A stretch of DNA of 39,625 bases. It comes from Dehalococcoidia bacterium. Lineage in GTDB: Bacteria > Chloroflexota > Dehalococcoidia > Tepidiformales > Tepidiformaceae. A program made the position numbers and the translations under genes. Positions within the stretch are counted from its first letter, which is position 1, and the number at the start of each line of letters is the position of its first letter. The stretch lies in assembly GCA_009841435.1 (NCBI GenBank), contig VXLW01000122.1:1-39625 (forward strand). The letters are read 5' to 3'. The notes under the pieces are model-generated. The model worked only from the letters and a program-made list of their open reading frames with translations. It ran no database searches and had not been told where the DNA came from. Of this stretch, positions 23,413 to 31,645 are shown piece by piece.

Positions 23413-23924
23413 CCGACAACCTGAGCCCCGAGGACCGCTCACGCTGCATGTCGAACATCCGCTCACAGGGCATGAAGCCGGAGCGTGCCGTGCGGTCGAT
23501 CGTGCACCGCGCGGGGTATCGGTTCCGGCTCCATCAGCGCGAACTTCCCGGCAAGCCCGATTTGGTGCTCCCCCGCCACGGCGCGGTCATCTTTGTCAAC
23601 GGCTGCTTCTGGCACTGGCACCCTAATCCCGCATGTCCGATTGCTGGCCTGCCCAAGTCCAACTTGGATTACTGGCAGCCGAAGCTCGCGCGGACCCGCG
23701 ATCGCGATCGCGAGCATGAGGCAGCGCTCATTGACCTTGGCTGGCGGGTGCTCACGGTCTGGGAGTGCGAGCTCCGCGACCTCGAAGGAATATCCCAGAC
23801 CATCCTCGCATTCATCGAGCCTGCCCGGGAGACTGAGCGCTCCGTGCGACTCGGCGGGGACCAGGAGGTGCCACGAGGGACATTGAAGCGGCCCACAGGA
23901 AGAGTTCCGCAGACAGCGACCTAG
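23409..23924 (+). CDS. vsr: Vsr-family very-short-patch endonuclease
   Basis: 171 residues. RCMSNIRSQGMKPERAVR is the Vsr N-terminal block, followed by YRFRLHQRELPGKPDLVLPR with the catalytic Asp in GKPDLV, then VIFVNGCFWHWHPNPAC with the zinc and catalytic His/Cys residues, and LGWRVLTVWECEL. Classic Vsr nicks T:G mismatches created by deamination at Dcm sites; in GHKL-linked loci it is thought to be the restriction nuclease. GTG 23409 overlaps the DUF6339-like stop by 4 nt. The last 30 residues, after about 140, have no Vsr counterpart and look like run-on coding. This completes a five-gene restriction-type operon. Confidence 0.92.
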   Translation: MTDNLSPEDRSRCMSNIRSQGMKPERAVRSIVHRAGYRFRLHQRELPGKPDLVLPRHGAVIFVNGCFWHWHPNPACPIAGLPKSNLDYWQPKLARTRDRDREHEAALIDLGWRVLTVWECELRDLEGISQTILAFIEPARETERSVRLGGDQEVPRGTLKRPTGRVPQTAT

Positions 23925-24145
23925 CTCTCGCTACGGCCATTGCAACCGCGGTGTCTCGACGGAGTACGGCTGGAAGGCGAGCGTGGTTAGCACCTATGGC
24001 TTGGGCAAGCTGACTCCCGGAGAATGGACTGGAGTGACGGGCAGGCTGGCGTCCTCTTATGGTACCGGCGGTCACCCCCGGGTCATCAACTGCTGTCCCA
24101 GGTCGCGGTGACAGTTTCGAGCCGTCTTGTTGCCAGGAGGGGTGA

Positions 24146-25030
24146 ATGCGGGAACTGATATCGCTGTCCGTAGCGAATGCCTGGGACGCAATGCGGAACG
24201 AAGATCCGGTGGGAGCCTTCGAGTGGCTAGCGAACGTCCCCGAAGGCGATGAGGAGATCCTCAGGTCACAGGTCCACTACGCCCTCGGTAAGCGCGCCAT
24301 GTCCGAGGGGCGCTGGCCGGTGGCAGAGGAGCAATTTGGTCAAGCTTCCAGGCTCGCTTCCATGCCCACCGCGCAAGTGCGGGTGGGCCTGCTCCGAAAG
24401 CGGTCGCCACTCCTCAGCAGTGCTACCTGGATGAAGCTGAGGACTACAGTCGACCCCCCTGACCGGCTGCCTCACGACGGTGCAGCTCCACTGGCGTCAA
24501 TTTGGGCGTGTGGCGCCTACTACGCTTGGCACAAGAGGGGCGCTCCATGGAGTCGCTTTGTGAGAATGGCAAAGAAACCGAGCGACGACCATGAGGACCG
24601 AGCAGCACTCACGAAACTAGGAGCTGGCTTCATGTGCAGGTACATCCTTGAGGAAACGCCACTACTCAGGGAGGTGGATGCGGTCGTGCCCGTTCCGGCG
24701 GACCCCCAGCGGTACTCCGAGCGCCTCTTCAGCCTGCCGGATGAGCTCGCCAGCGCCATTCAGAGCCAATTGGCAGTCCCTCAAGTTCGCAAGGCGCTTC
24801 GTCATACAGGAACAGGGGTCGAGCTGAGGGGTCTGTCCTGGAGCGAGCGCCGGCGCGCCGTTCGCGAACTCCTAGAGATAGGGGAATACGACTCCGAACG
24901 ATGGCCTTCAGTGCTTGTGGTCGACGATGTGATTACGTCCGGAGCGACGATGAAGGAGTGTGCTCGGCTCTTACTCGCTGGGGGAGCCAAGGCGGTGCAT
25001 GGAGTCGCCCTAGCGCACACGGAAGGCTAG
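24146..25030 (+). CDS. ComF-like phosphoribosyltransferase-domain protein
   Basis: 294 residues. Residues 1-110 are helical, possibly TPR-like (ALGKRAMSEGRWPVAEEQFG). Residues 165-290 form a type I PRTase domain: VDAVVPVPADPQRYSERLF, then SWSERRRAVRELLEIG, and the PRPP loop VLVVDDVITSGATMKECARL with the DD-x-x-T-S-G-A-T pattern. ATG 24146 follows a strong AGGAGGGG site. It is convergent with a second PRTase gene, and the two stops overlap. Together with the DprA-like and HAD genes it forms a nucleotide-centred locus resembling ShosTA, where a PRTase toxin pairs with a DprA-like antitoxin. Enzymatic substrate unknown; PRPP or ribosyl-nucleotide chemistry is expected for an intact loop. Confidence 0.8.
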   Translation: MRELISLSVANAWDAMRNEDPVGAFEWLANVPEGDEEILRSQVHYALGKRAMSEGRWPVAEEQFGQASRLASMPTAQVRVGLLRKRSPLLSSATWMKLRTTVDPPDRLPHDGAAPLASIWACGAYYAWHKRGAPWSRFVRMAKKPSDDHEDRAALTKLGAGFMCRYILEETPLLREVDAVVPVPADPQRYSERLFSLPDELASAIQSQLAVPQVRKALRHTGTGVELRGLSWSERRRAVRELLEIGEYDSERWPSVLVVDDVITSGATMKECARLLLAGGAKAVHGVALAHTEG

Positions 25031-26112
25031 GAAGCTGGAGTCGCGACAGCGGCTTCGTCGCGCAGGGCACCCTTGACAACCATTTGTACGGCTGTGGTTG
25101 CTACCAGGCCACTCGCGCCAGCACCAGATGCCCGGAGCGCCTTGGCCACGGCACGAAGTGTTCCCCCGTACGTGGACACATCGTCAACGATGAGTATCCG
25201 CTGATACCGACGTCCGCGCCGTTCCACCGAGAGGAGGGACTCGTAGCGCCTCAAGAAGGACGCGTAGGTCCCATCGTTTGCCATGTGCCGTCGCTTTGAA
25301 ATAGGGCCCGTAAGCGTGACCAGTTCAACCACGGGGCAGTCAAGAAGGTCCGAGAGCTCCTTGGCCAGTGCCCTCGTCCGGTGAAGCTCACCCATTGAGG
25401 CCTTGTCAGGAGAGAGCGGCACAGGAACGATCGCGTCAAACTGAACCAGGTCGCGCCCTCGGAGAGCCTCCGCGATCCCTAGGCTGAAGGGGAATGCAAG
25501 CACCGAGTTGCCAAGTTTGAAGTCGGTAATGAGGTCGGTGACTTCGAGAATAGACCCTCTCAGGCGATGTTTTGCCAAGTAACATCGCGCCGGCCGTGCC
25601 CAGTAAGCGGGGACGAGTGCCGTGAGCTCTGAGCCGCGCAGCTTAGGGAGCACCTCCAGCGCCCCCTCATCGATCGTGGCGTAGGCACCCCACTGTCTAC
25701 AGAGACCGCATCTCCTGTCTGCGCAGCTTTCTCGGCTTCCGAATAGGTCGCAGTCTCCGGACTCCCATGGCTCCGGCCAGACGAAGACCTGTCGGTACCG
25801 AGGCGAGACAACCTGCGCCACCCTGCGTGCAGCCTCAGGGTCAACGACTGGCCGCTCCAAGTCGTAGGTGTCGACATGGAGGGAGACGGTTTCGGTGTCA
25901 AAGTCGATGGAGTCGATCCTGCCCTTGACATAGACGCTGTCCGCGAAGCGCTGTCGTCCGCGAAAGAAGACCCACACTTCGTCGCCACGGTTGGCGGCGT
26001 CGAGATACCGCTTCCAACCCAGGGCAAGGCGGCCCCTCTCATCCATGCGTTCCTTGATCTTTGCTGGACTGAAACCGTCGTAGCCGCTGTGAATCTTGTA
26101 GAGGAACCTCAA
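25027..26112 (-). CDS. PRTase with N-terminal PUA/EVE-like and zinc regions (ShosT-like)
   Basis: 361 residues. Residues 1-110 form a beta-rich domain (GDEVWVFFRGRQRFADSVYV, KGRIDSIDFDTETVSLHV) that resembles EVE/ASCH/PUA-type folds. A Cys cluster follows (CDLFGSRESCADRRCGLC, about 125-142), likely a zinc site. Residues 220-350 are a ComF-like PRTase: FDAIVPVPLSPDKASMGELH, GPISKRRHMANDGTYASF, and the PRPP loop RILIVDDVSTYGGTLRAVAK. The start is TTG 26112, overlapping the HAD stop by 4 nt, so it follows DprA-like and HAD genes in one operon. In the ShosTA defence system the PRTase acts as toxin; the extra domains here are not part of my memory of that system. Confidence 0.78.
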   Translation of the reverse strand: MRFLYKIHSGYDGFSPAKIKERMDERGRLALGWKRYLDAANRGDEVWVFFRGRQRFADSVYVKGRIDSIDFDTETVSLHVDTYDLERPVVDPEAARRVAQVVSPRYRQVFVWPEPWESGDCDLFGSRESCADRRCGLCRQWGAYATIDEGALEVLPKLRGSELTALVPAYWARPARCYLAKHRLRGSILEVTDLITDFKLGNSVLAFPFSLGIAEALRGRDLVQFDAIVPVPLSPDKASMGELHRTRALAKELSDLLDCPVVELVTLTGPISKRRHMANDGTYASFLRRYESLLSVERRGRRYQRILIVDDVSTYGGTLRAVAKALRASGAGASGLVATTAVQMVVKGALRDEAAVATPAS

Positions 26113-26669
26113 AGCGTCACCACTTCATCGAAGTCCGACAGCACGCGGTCAGCCTCTGGATCCTCCTCACCGTAGCCCCAGGATGCCCAAGCGAATCTGG
26201 CTTCGGCCCGGTGCGCAGCAAATCGATCAGTCGCCATGTCGCCGACGTACCACGGGCGGGAGCCTAGTTTCTGTGCGGAGCGGCGGATGCGCGGTGCCTT
26301 TGAGCCAGAGGACCAAGGCAGAACGAGTTCGAAATACTCCGATAGCGACTTGGCTGCGAGCATTGGCTCTGCCATCCACCCCGGCAGGTTGGTTACGACT
26401 GCCGTCCTCACACCAGTAGCAGTCATCTGCTTGAGCACTTCCTCGACAGGACCATAGAGAGCGAGGTCTTTGGCATGGGTTTCTGCAAGTCTCTGGAAGT
26501 CTGCCTCGTGCCCTTCCTTGCGCAACATGCTTGCGATGTTCTTCCCCGCACGCAGTTGACTCGCAAGACCCTCCGGCTCGACGCCGAGTAGCCGCGCGTA
26601 CCAAGGCCAACTGTCCCAAACGGTGCCATCTAAGTCGAAGATGACAACCTTGCTATCCATGAGTCCCAT
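26109..26669 (-). CDS. HAD-superfamily phosphatase
   Basis: 186 residues with all four HAD motifs: VVIFDLDGTVWDSWPW (nucleophile Asp in DLDGT), TAVVTNLPGWM (motif II Thr), SSGSKAPRIRR (motif III Lys) and WYVGDMATDRFAAHRA (motif IV acids). The cap is small and helical, as in subfamily IA phosphatases. It lies between a DprA-like gene, which overlaps its start by 40 nt, and a PRTase, whose TTG start overlaps its stop. ATG 26669 is used; ATG 26660 (MDSK) is equally possible. Such a HAD could hydrolyse a phosphoribosyl or nucleotide product made or sensed by its partners (inference). Confidence 0.85.
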   Translation of the reverse strand: MGLMDSKVVIFDLDGTVWDSWPWYARLLGVEPEGLASQLRAGKNIASMLRKEGHEADFQRLAETHAKDLALYGPVEEVLKQMTATGVRTAVVTNLPGWMAEPMLAAKSLSEYFELVLPWSSGSKAPRIRRSAQKLGSRPWYVGDMATDRFAAHRAEARFAWASWGYGEEDPEADRVLSDFDEVVTL

Positions 26670-27649
26670 TCGGCTCGATTCTTCTCGAGGTTGAAAACGG
26701 TGATGTCCGCGCCTTCTAGGTTTGCGACTGCCTCATTTCCATCAGTGGCTCCCGAAGAGTCGGGGGCAAAGGTGGAGATGGGCTTTCGTTGTTCGACCGC
26801 GAATCGAACGGCGTTCATCGCACCTCCGCTTCGGGCGGTTTGACTTACCAGGACTCCGGAGGAAAACGCAGCGATGAGTTTGTTGCGCTTCCGCAGCGTA
26901 AGTGCCGCTGCCCTTAGGCCAAACGCGAACTCGCTCACGAAGCATGCGTTGGGATACCGCAGTAGGTCGTCCCAGAGCTGCCTATTCTCTGGGGGAAAGG
27001 GCCTATCTAGCCCGCCTGGCATGACGCAGATCGTTGCGCCGCCGGACTCAAGAGCGGCACGGTGGCCGATCGAGTCGGCCCCTAGGGCAAACCCTGAAAC
27101 GATTACGAAACCCTGGCCGGAGGCTCGTCGCGCGAACTCCGAGTGAAGCTCATCATATGGAGGCCTGATCTGTCGAGAGCCCACACACGCCACAGCGGTG
27201 TGAATGCCGAGTACGTCGGTGTTCCCGCGTACGAACAGGGCTGGGACTGCGTTGTTGCTCTCAAAAAGGTGTTGAGGGTATGAGCCACTCGGGTAGGTGA
27301 CGATCCTGGCCTCGTGACGCATCGCGGCGAGTATCTGCCGAACGGCTCTGCCTCGGATAGTCGCGACGTCAGCGTCCGTCTGAGCGCGCAGCTGCGCATC
27401 AATCGATTGGCCGATCCTTCCGCGGAACGGGAGTCTCGCTGGATCGGCCACGACCTCAGTGCAAGACACGCCCGCGACGGCCAACTGCTTAAACTTCTGA
27501 GGGCCGAATCCCCGGATCGACTCAAGACGATAGAGCGCGGTCAGGTCGTCGACACTGATCCCAACAGCAGCAACCGCGGCTTCGGGGACTTGACGCTCGG
27601 CATCAGCTACATCGTTCGCCATATCTTCGTGCACTTGACTCTGCCCCAC
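26630..27649 (-). CDS. DprA/SLOG-domain protein (ShosA-like)
   Basis: 339 residues. An N-terminal helix-hairpin-helix-like part (LESIRGFGPQKFKQLAVAG) precedes a Rossmann-like DprA domain: VTYPSGSYPQHLFESNNAVP, FVRGNTDVLG, VACVGSRQIRPPYDEL, FVIVSGFALGADSIGHRAAL, ATICVMPGGLDRPFPPENRQ, KRNKLIAAFSSGVLVSQTAR and SGGAMNAVRFAVEQRKPI, all diagnostic. A C-terminal winged helix as in chromosomal DprA is missing; the tail is short. The start shown is GTG 27649; ATG 27622 is an alternative. Chromosomal DprA loads RecA on incoming DNA, but copies linked to PRTases act in defence (ShosA). It heads the DprA/HAD/PRTase operon. Confidence 0.85.
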   Translation of the reverse strand: MGQSQVHEDMANDVADAERQVPEAAVAAVGISVDDLTALYRLESIRGFGPQKFKQLAVAGVSCTEVVADPARLPFRGRIGQSIDAQLRAQTDADVATIRGRAVRQILAAMRHEARIVTYPSGSYPQHLFESNNAVPALFVRGNTDVLGIHTAVACVGSRQIRPPYDELHSEFARRASGQGFVIVSGFALGADSIGHRAALESGGATICVMPGGLDRPFPPENRQLWDDLLRYPNACFVSEFAFGLRAAALTLRKRNKLIAAFSSGVLVSQTARSGGAMNAVRFAVEQRKPISTFAPDSSGATDGNEAVANLEGADITVFNLEKNRAEWDSWIARLSSST

Positions 27650-27970
27650 GCGACGTTGGGAAGCGTATGCGGAATGCCACTAGGTTGCCAGTTGGTCACC
27701 GGCCAGGTTCTAAGCCCGCCCCTCCATGCCAGTCGGAAAGCACTCGCTCTGCCGATCGGCGTCCGGCAAGCAGCGAGCTGCCTCGGGACGGCTGGAGGTG
27801 CACAGGCGTTGGTGCGAACGACGGCCGTCGGGCACGGAAGGTGACCTCCTTGGGACACAACAACAGCCCCACACCTGGACGTGCGACATGCAGGCGAGGC
27901 TAAACTCACTTGTAGGTGTTTCAGCGGCACCCCCCTCTTTGGACGTGGGTGCAGGTAGGAGCAGAGGGGC
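27650..27970. other. Divergent intergenic region, 321 bases
   Basis: It lies between the DprA-like operon (leftward) and the HEPN gene (rightward), so it should hold both promoters. I see no clear consensus boxes or hairpins and no gene. A GCAGAGGGG Shine-Dalgarno site precedes ATG 27971. Confidence 0.35.
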
Positions 27971-28741
27971 ATGCCACTCGAGGAACTGAAGCAACTCATC
28001 GTGAGGGGCCTCGTTGAGTGGGCACTCTGGAAGGCGAGCGAAGCCTCGGGCTGGCTGCCCTACCGCACGGTGCCGATGGAGCAGCTTCTGAGCGATGCTG
28101 ATAGTGACATGGGGGCTGTTGGTGAACGCGTGGACGCTTACTACAGGACTCACGCCATGGACATCGTGCGGGATGTTGAGGCCCAGATGGCCTCGTACGA
28201 GGTTGACGGCGAAGCTCTGGCCACACTGTCCGAGGCCTTGCGGGCCCACGAGTACGGGCTGTACAGGGCATCTTGCCGGGTGCTCCTGCCAGAACTTGAG
28301 CGGGTGATCCGCGAGGACTGGCTGGGAATCAAGGGCGTGCGGGTACTGAGCCAGAGGGCCCTCGCCACGAGAGCTAAGTCAAAACGGTCCCGCCTTGACG
28401 ACCTCCCGGACGAGGCAGGGGACTTGCTTCTCTTCGGATGGATCCACACGTACGTCTTCGCGAGGTTTGATACTCATGCGACTAGCCTTATCCCGAATCG
28501 CCATGCGGCCGCACACGGGTGGGCTGTGTATGCTTCTGAGCAGGACAGCCTGAACACCATAGTCTGTGCCGACTATGTCTACCGCGCTGTCACCCTGCTG
28601 AAGGATCAGACGCGGCGACCGGAGGTCCGCACGGCGAGCCGGAGTCCGGGAGCGCGTGACGCATCGCCCCGACCCGCGCTGAGTCTGGACTCCGTCCCCG
28701 AAATGCCGGACTTCGACTCTGTCGAGACACCTGCTTCATGA
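27971..28741 (+). CDS. Protein with C-terminal HEPN-like Rx4H motif
   Basis: 256 residues, helical throughout. LDDLPDEAGDLLLFGWIHTY, then SLIPNRHAAAHGWAVYASEQ and DSLNTIVCADYVYRAV match the C-terminal region of HEPN-like proteins whose 'NRHxxxHG' hairpin gives the Rx4-6H ribonuclease signature (R177...H182). The N-terminal 120 residues are unrecognised helices. The last 45 residues (KDQTRRPEVRTASRSPGARD onwards) are low-complexity and probably run-on coding into a decayed neighbour. HEPN RNases are common toxins and abortive-infection effectors, but no antitoxin (MNT) gene is next to it; a role in the island is inferred. The start is ATG 27971 with a good Shine-Dalgarno site. Confidence 0.55.
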   Translation: MPLEELKQLIVRGLVEWALWKASEASGWLPYRTVPMEQLLSDADSDMGAVGERVDAYYRTHAMDIVRDVEAQMASYEVDGEALATLSEALRAHEYGLYRASCRVLLPELERVIREDWLGIKGVRVLSQRALATRAKSKRSRLDDLPDEAGDLLLFGWIHTYVFARFDTHATSLIPNRHAAAHGWAVYASEQDSLNTIVCADYVYRAVTLLKDQTRRPEVRTASRSPGARDASPRPALSLDSVPEMPDFDSVETPAS

Positions 28742-28829
28742 AGTGCGGATCCACGCCCTCGACGAACTAGGCTCAGCCCGAGAATCCCGAGCGCGTGCTC
28801 CTCGATCAGTCGGGCATGGGTGGGTGCCT

Positions 28830-29210
28830 CGGGACACCGCTGCGACGGCTCCCTCACGCATCCGGCTTCATGGCCGCTCCTGCCAGTGGGCCCTCCTGAT
28901 CGCGCTCCAGCGCCCATTCGAAGAGCGAGAGCGTCGGAGCCTAGCCCCGTCGACGGCCGCGAGGCGGCAGCGACTCCCTTCGGCGTGAGCCTATTCACGC
29001 GCCTGTCCACGAGGGCGCTCAGACGGCGCCCGCCGTCGCGCAACCGCAGCTCCGGCTCGACGACGGACGGACTGCACCTCGGCGTCCGTCCCGCGACCTG
29101 CCGGGCCTGCTGCAACGCCGACTCCACGGAGTCGACCGCGACGAACTTCCTCGCCAGTGCAGGCATCAGGGTGGTTGCCGTCGTCCCCATAGCCGACATA
29201 GCGGTTCCCG
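28830..29210 (-). pseudogene. Decayed SNF2-helicase tail, copy B
   Basis: On the minus strand this stretch reads LMPALARKFVAVDSVESALQ then further scraps. It aligns base by base, with many substitutions and indels, to the helicase tail at 31080-31460: for example CTCCAGCGCCCA and CGAAGAGCGAGAGCGTCGG are shared, as is the downstream GGGACACCGCTG of the hairpin. Frames are broken, so it is non-functional. It and copy A are in the same orientation and flank the Mrr-like gene. Confidence 0.75.
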
Positions 29211-29350
29211 GTCCGTCCAACGGAAGGAACACTGATTGGTCGGGGTGGTCACAGCGACAACCACCTCGCTAGACGTGACGGCCAGGCTGATAGAGTAGTG
29301 CAGTCGCGCTCCGTGAGTGCGTCCGGTGCCTTCGCACCCCAAGCTGCATA

Positions 29351-30244
29351 ATGCCGACGGAATCCATGATCGACCGAGTCCCCACACGTGAAGAGCTGTG
29401 TCTGCCGACCCTTCGCGTGCTTCAGCAGCGAGGCGGGTCGGCCTCTATTCGCGAGATATCCGAGGACATGGCGGCCCTCCTAGAGCTTTCGGATGCCGCT
29501 CGCGAGGTGGCTCACGGCGATGGTCCCCAGTCTGAGTTCGACTACCAAGCCGCTTGGGCCCGGACCTTCCTGAAACAGATGAACGCGGCCACAAACAGTA
29601 GCCGTGGTGTGTGGTCCATAGCTGAGTACGGAAGAGAACTCACCGCAGAGGCCGACCTGGTAGAGGACGAAGTTCAGGACAGAATCATCGAGCACATTCG
29701 AAGTTACCGGAGGTCACTTCTCACCCGTCGAACCAAGGATGCGCCATCGATTGACTCGCTCGGCAGCGTGGAAGTCGACGCGGACACCGACTGGACCGAC
29801 GAACTGCTCGCTGCGTTGAGGGAGATGTCCCCCGACGCCTTCGAGCGCCTGTGCCAACGGCTTCTCAGGGAAAGCGGATTCACCAAGGTGGAGGTAACCG
29901 GCCGCACAGGGGACGGCGGGATTGACGGCATTGGCGTACTGCGGCTCAATCTGATCTCGTTCCAGATCGTCTTTCAGTGCAAGCGCTATTCAGGTCTGGT
30001 TGGCTCTGGGGCGATTCGTGACTTCCGGGGATCGATGGTTGGCCGCGCCGACAAGGGCCTCTTCATTACAACCGGCCGGTTCAGTCCGAGCGCAGAGCAG
30101 GAAGCGGTTCGCGATGGGGCTCCGGCGATCGACTTGATCGACGGGAACGAGTTGTGCCGTCTGCTCAAGAGCTTTGATCTCGGTGTACGGACCGAGACCG
30201 TCGAGAGTGTGACGATCGAAGCAGGCTTTTTCGAGTCGATCTAG
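29351..30244 (+). CDS. Mrr-family type IV restriction endonuclease
   Basis: 297 residues. The N-terminal winged-helix domain (LCLPTLRVLQQRGGSASIRE, then a helix and QAAWARTFLKQMNAATNSSR, GVWSIAEYGRELT) is the Mrr_N type. The C-terminal catalytic domain has ALREMSPDAFERLCQRLLRE, RTGDGGIDGIGVL with the catalytic Asp, and IVFQCKRYSGLVGSGAIRDF with the QxK motif, then GLFITTGRFSPSAEQEAV. These are standard Mrr/REase family (PF04471) features. Mrr enzymes cut methylated or otherwise modified foreign DNA and do not need a partner methylase. It stands alone, flanked by two copies of a helicase tail. The start is ATG 29351; ATG 29366 is a possible alternative. Confidence 0.9.
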   Translation: MPTESMIDRVPTREELCLPTLRVLQQRGGSASIREISEDMAALLELSDAAREVAHGDGPQSEFDYQAAWARTFLKQMNAATNSSRGVWSIAEYGRELTAEADLVEDEVQDRIIEHIRSYRRSLLTRRTKDAPSIDSLGSVEVDADTDWTDELLAALREMSPDAFERLCQRLLRESGFTKVEVTGRTGDGGIDGIGVLRLNLISFQIVFQCKRYSGLVGSGAIRDFRGSMVGRADKGLFITTGRFSPSAEQEAVRDGAPAIDLIDGNELCRLLKSFDLGVRTETVESVTIEAGFFESI

Positions 30245-30367
30245 GCTAGGGCGGTTTCCGGGACCAGGAGGCGCCCGTCCGCTCTTCGCCGAGTTGGAAC
30301 GTGGTCAGTGCAAACGGGAAGTGGTGTTACACGGCGTACCAAGGGCGCCGAATGACGACGCCACCCT

Positions 30368-30589
30368 TCATGGCGTCGTGTGGAGGCGCCTTGCCAGCGG
30401 TGAGTCCTTGCAACTCAGGCAGAATGCACTCAGTTGCAGCCTGGGTGGCTTGCTGATCCTTCCCAAGGACTGGCGATAGTAGTGGTCTCCGGGGTTGATG
30501 GGATCCCCGCACGCGAGGCATTCTGCTAACTTCCTTGCCCGCACTCTCTTGAGCTCAATCGCACGCTCATACTTGGACGAGTAGCTCAC
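30368..30589 (-). CDS. Small zinc-finger protein
   Basis: 73 residues: KYERAIELKRVRARKLAEC, then ACGDPINPGDHYYRQSLG and LQLSAFCLSCKDS. Two CxxC pairs about 35 residues apart imply one zinc knuckle or ribbon. The GTG at 30589 is preceded by GGAGG about 11 nt upstream; a longer frame from ATG 30634 exists. No family recognised. Similar short zinc proteins are frequent in phages and defence islands, often as regulators (inference). Confidence 0.45.
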   Translation of the reverse strand: MSYSSKYERAIELKRVRARKLAECLACGDPINPGDHYYRQSLGRISKPPRLQLSAFCLSCKDSPLARRLHTTP

Positions 30590-30639
30590 GGCGTGTGTCG
30601 CCTCCTCACCATCTGCGGTCTGGCGTCCGTGCATTGTCC

Positions 30640-31020
30640 CACCGCTCTATCGCATCGACGAGCCCAGGCACTGGCGAGCCACGACAGTACAACCAGAGCG
30701 GGCATCCGGTTGCCGATCCGCGACACGTTGAAGATCACATCGGGCGCTCGCGATGCCGCGTACCGGAGTCCGAGCTACGCCTTGACCGCCTGGTGAAGAC
30801 GGAAGCGGGCTGCCCGTCTGAGGCTCTCTTCCAGGCCGGAGCAGCGGATGCAGAACTCGCGGGCGCTCTGGAGCAGTTCGAGGTCTCCGGGGATTGGTCC
30901 GCGCTCCAAAGCGAGGTGAGCAGGTGCTAGTCTTCGAGCGCGTTGAAGAGTAGGACGCGCTAGCCGACGCACTAGCCGACGGCCCGCGAATCGGCAGACA
31001 CGACGAAATCCCCCATACGG
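30640..31020. other. Relic-rich spacer
   Basis: No complete gene. One plus-strand stretch before 30930 reads SEALFQAGAADAELAGALEQ then FEVSGDWSALQSEVSRC and a stop, which looks like a genuine C-terminal fragment of unknown family. The upstream part of that frame is broken. Confidence 0.35.
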
Positions 31021-31024
31021 GACG

Positions 31025-31065
31025 GGGGCCGGGACACCGCTGGCTACGGCGATGTCCCCGGCCCC
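31025..31065 (-). terminator. Strong hairpin after the helicase tail (terminator-like)
   Basis: GGGGCCGGGACA at 31025-31036 pairs with TGTCCCCGGCCCC at 31053-31065 (one bulged base). It lies 7 nt downstream of the helicase stop on the minus strand. No U-tract follows, so it may be a factor-assisted terminator or stability stem. Copy B keeps a decayed version. Confidence 0.55.
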
Positions 31066-31071
31066 TCCCAC

Positions 31072-31645
31072 CTAGGCGGACAGCGCACCCTCCTGCTCCC
31101 GCTCCAGCGCCCACTCGAAGAGCGAGAGCGTCGGGGCTTCGTCGCGACGGCCACGGGGCGGCAGCGGCTCTTCCGGCGTGTCGGCCAGGAACTCCGCCCA
31201 GGAGAACAGCGAGCGCTGCGGCTCTGTAGGCCGGTCGTCCACGGCCGCCTCGACGACCACCGCAGTCCCGACGCCGACCGTCTCCGGCTTCTCGGCAGCC
31301 CACTCCGCGTCTACCAGCAGCGCCTCGGCTTCCGCCACGACCTGCTGAGCCTGGGCGAACACCGACTCGACCGAGTTGGCGTCCTCCTCTCCGGCGACGA
31401 TCTTCCTCGCCAGGGCGAGCATGAGGTCGTCGCCGTCGTCCCCGTAGGTGGCGAGGCCATCCTCGGGCAGCTCGCCCTCGACGGCCAGCGAAGACTGGAG
31501 CTTCTGCGCGACGAGCTTCAGTGCGTCGGCCTGCAGGGTGTTCCGGTAGGCCATGAAGACGACCTGGACGGGCTCGCTCTGGCCGATGCGCCAGGAGCGC
31601 CGTGACGCCTGCCTCATCGTGTAGACCGAGTAGTCGGCTCTGGTT
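31072..31645 (-). pseudogene. C-terminal fragment of a SNF2-type DEAD/DEAH helicase, copy A
   Basis: The frame reads DYSVYTMRQASRRSWRIGQ, the helicase motif VI region with the RRxWRIGQ arginine fingers, then EPVQVVFMAYRNTLQADALK and LVAQKLQSSLAVEGELPEDG, a helical tail (DLMLALARKIVAGEEDANSV) and an acidic Trp/Phe tail (LSLFEWALEREQEG). The ATPase core and DNA-binding lobes upstream are lost; the break is near 31640, where a recombinase-like scrap in another frame begins. It cannot work alone. Such helicases occur in element maintenance and in defence systems (for example DISARM). The same tail is repeated at 28.8-29.2 kb. Confidence 0.8.

Noticed and set aside
28606-29232. Minus-strand 208-codon frame as an intact gene
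   Set aside because: Only a short part is helicase-like and the rest is frame-scrambled; better described as a decayed copy.
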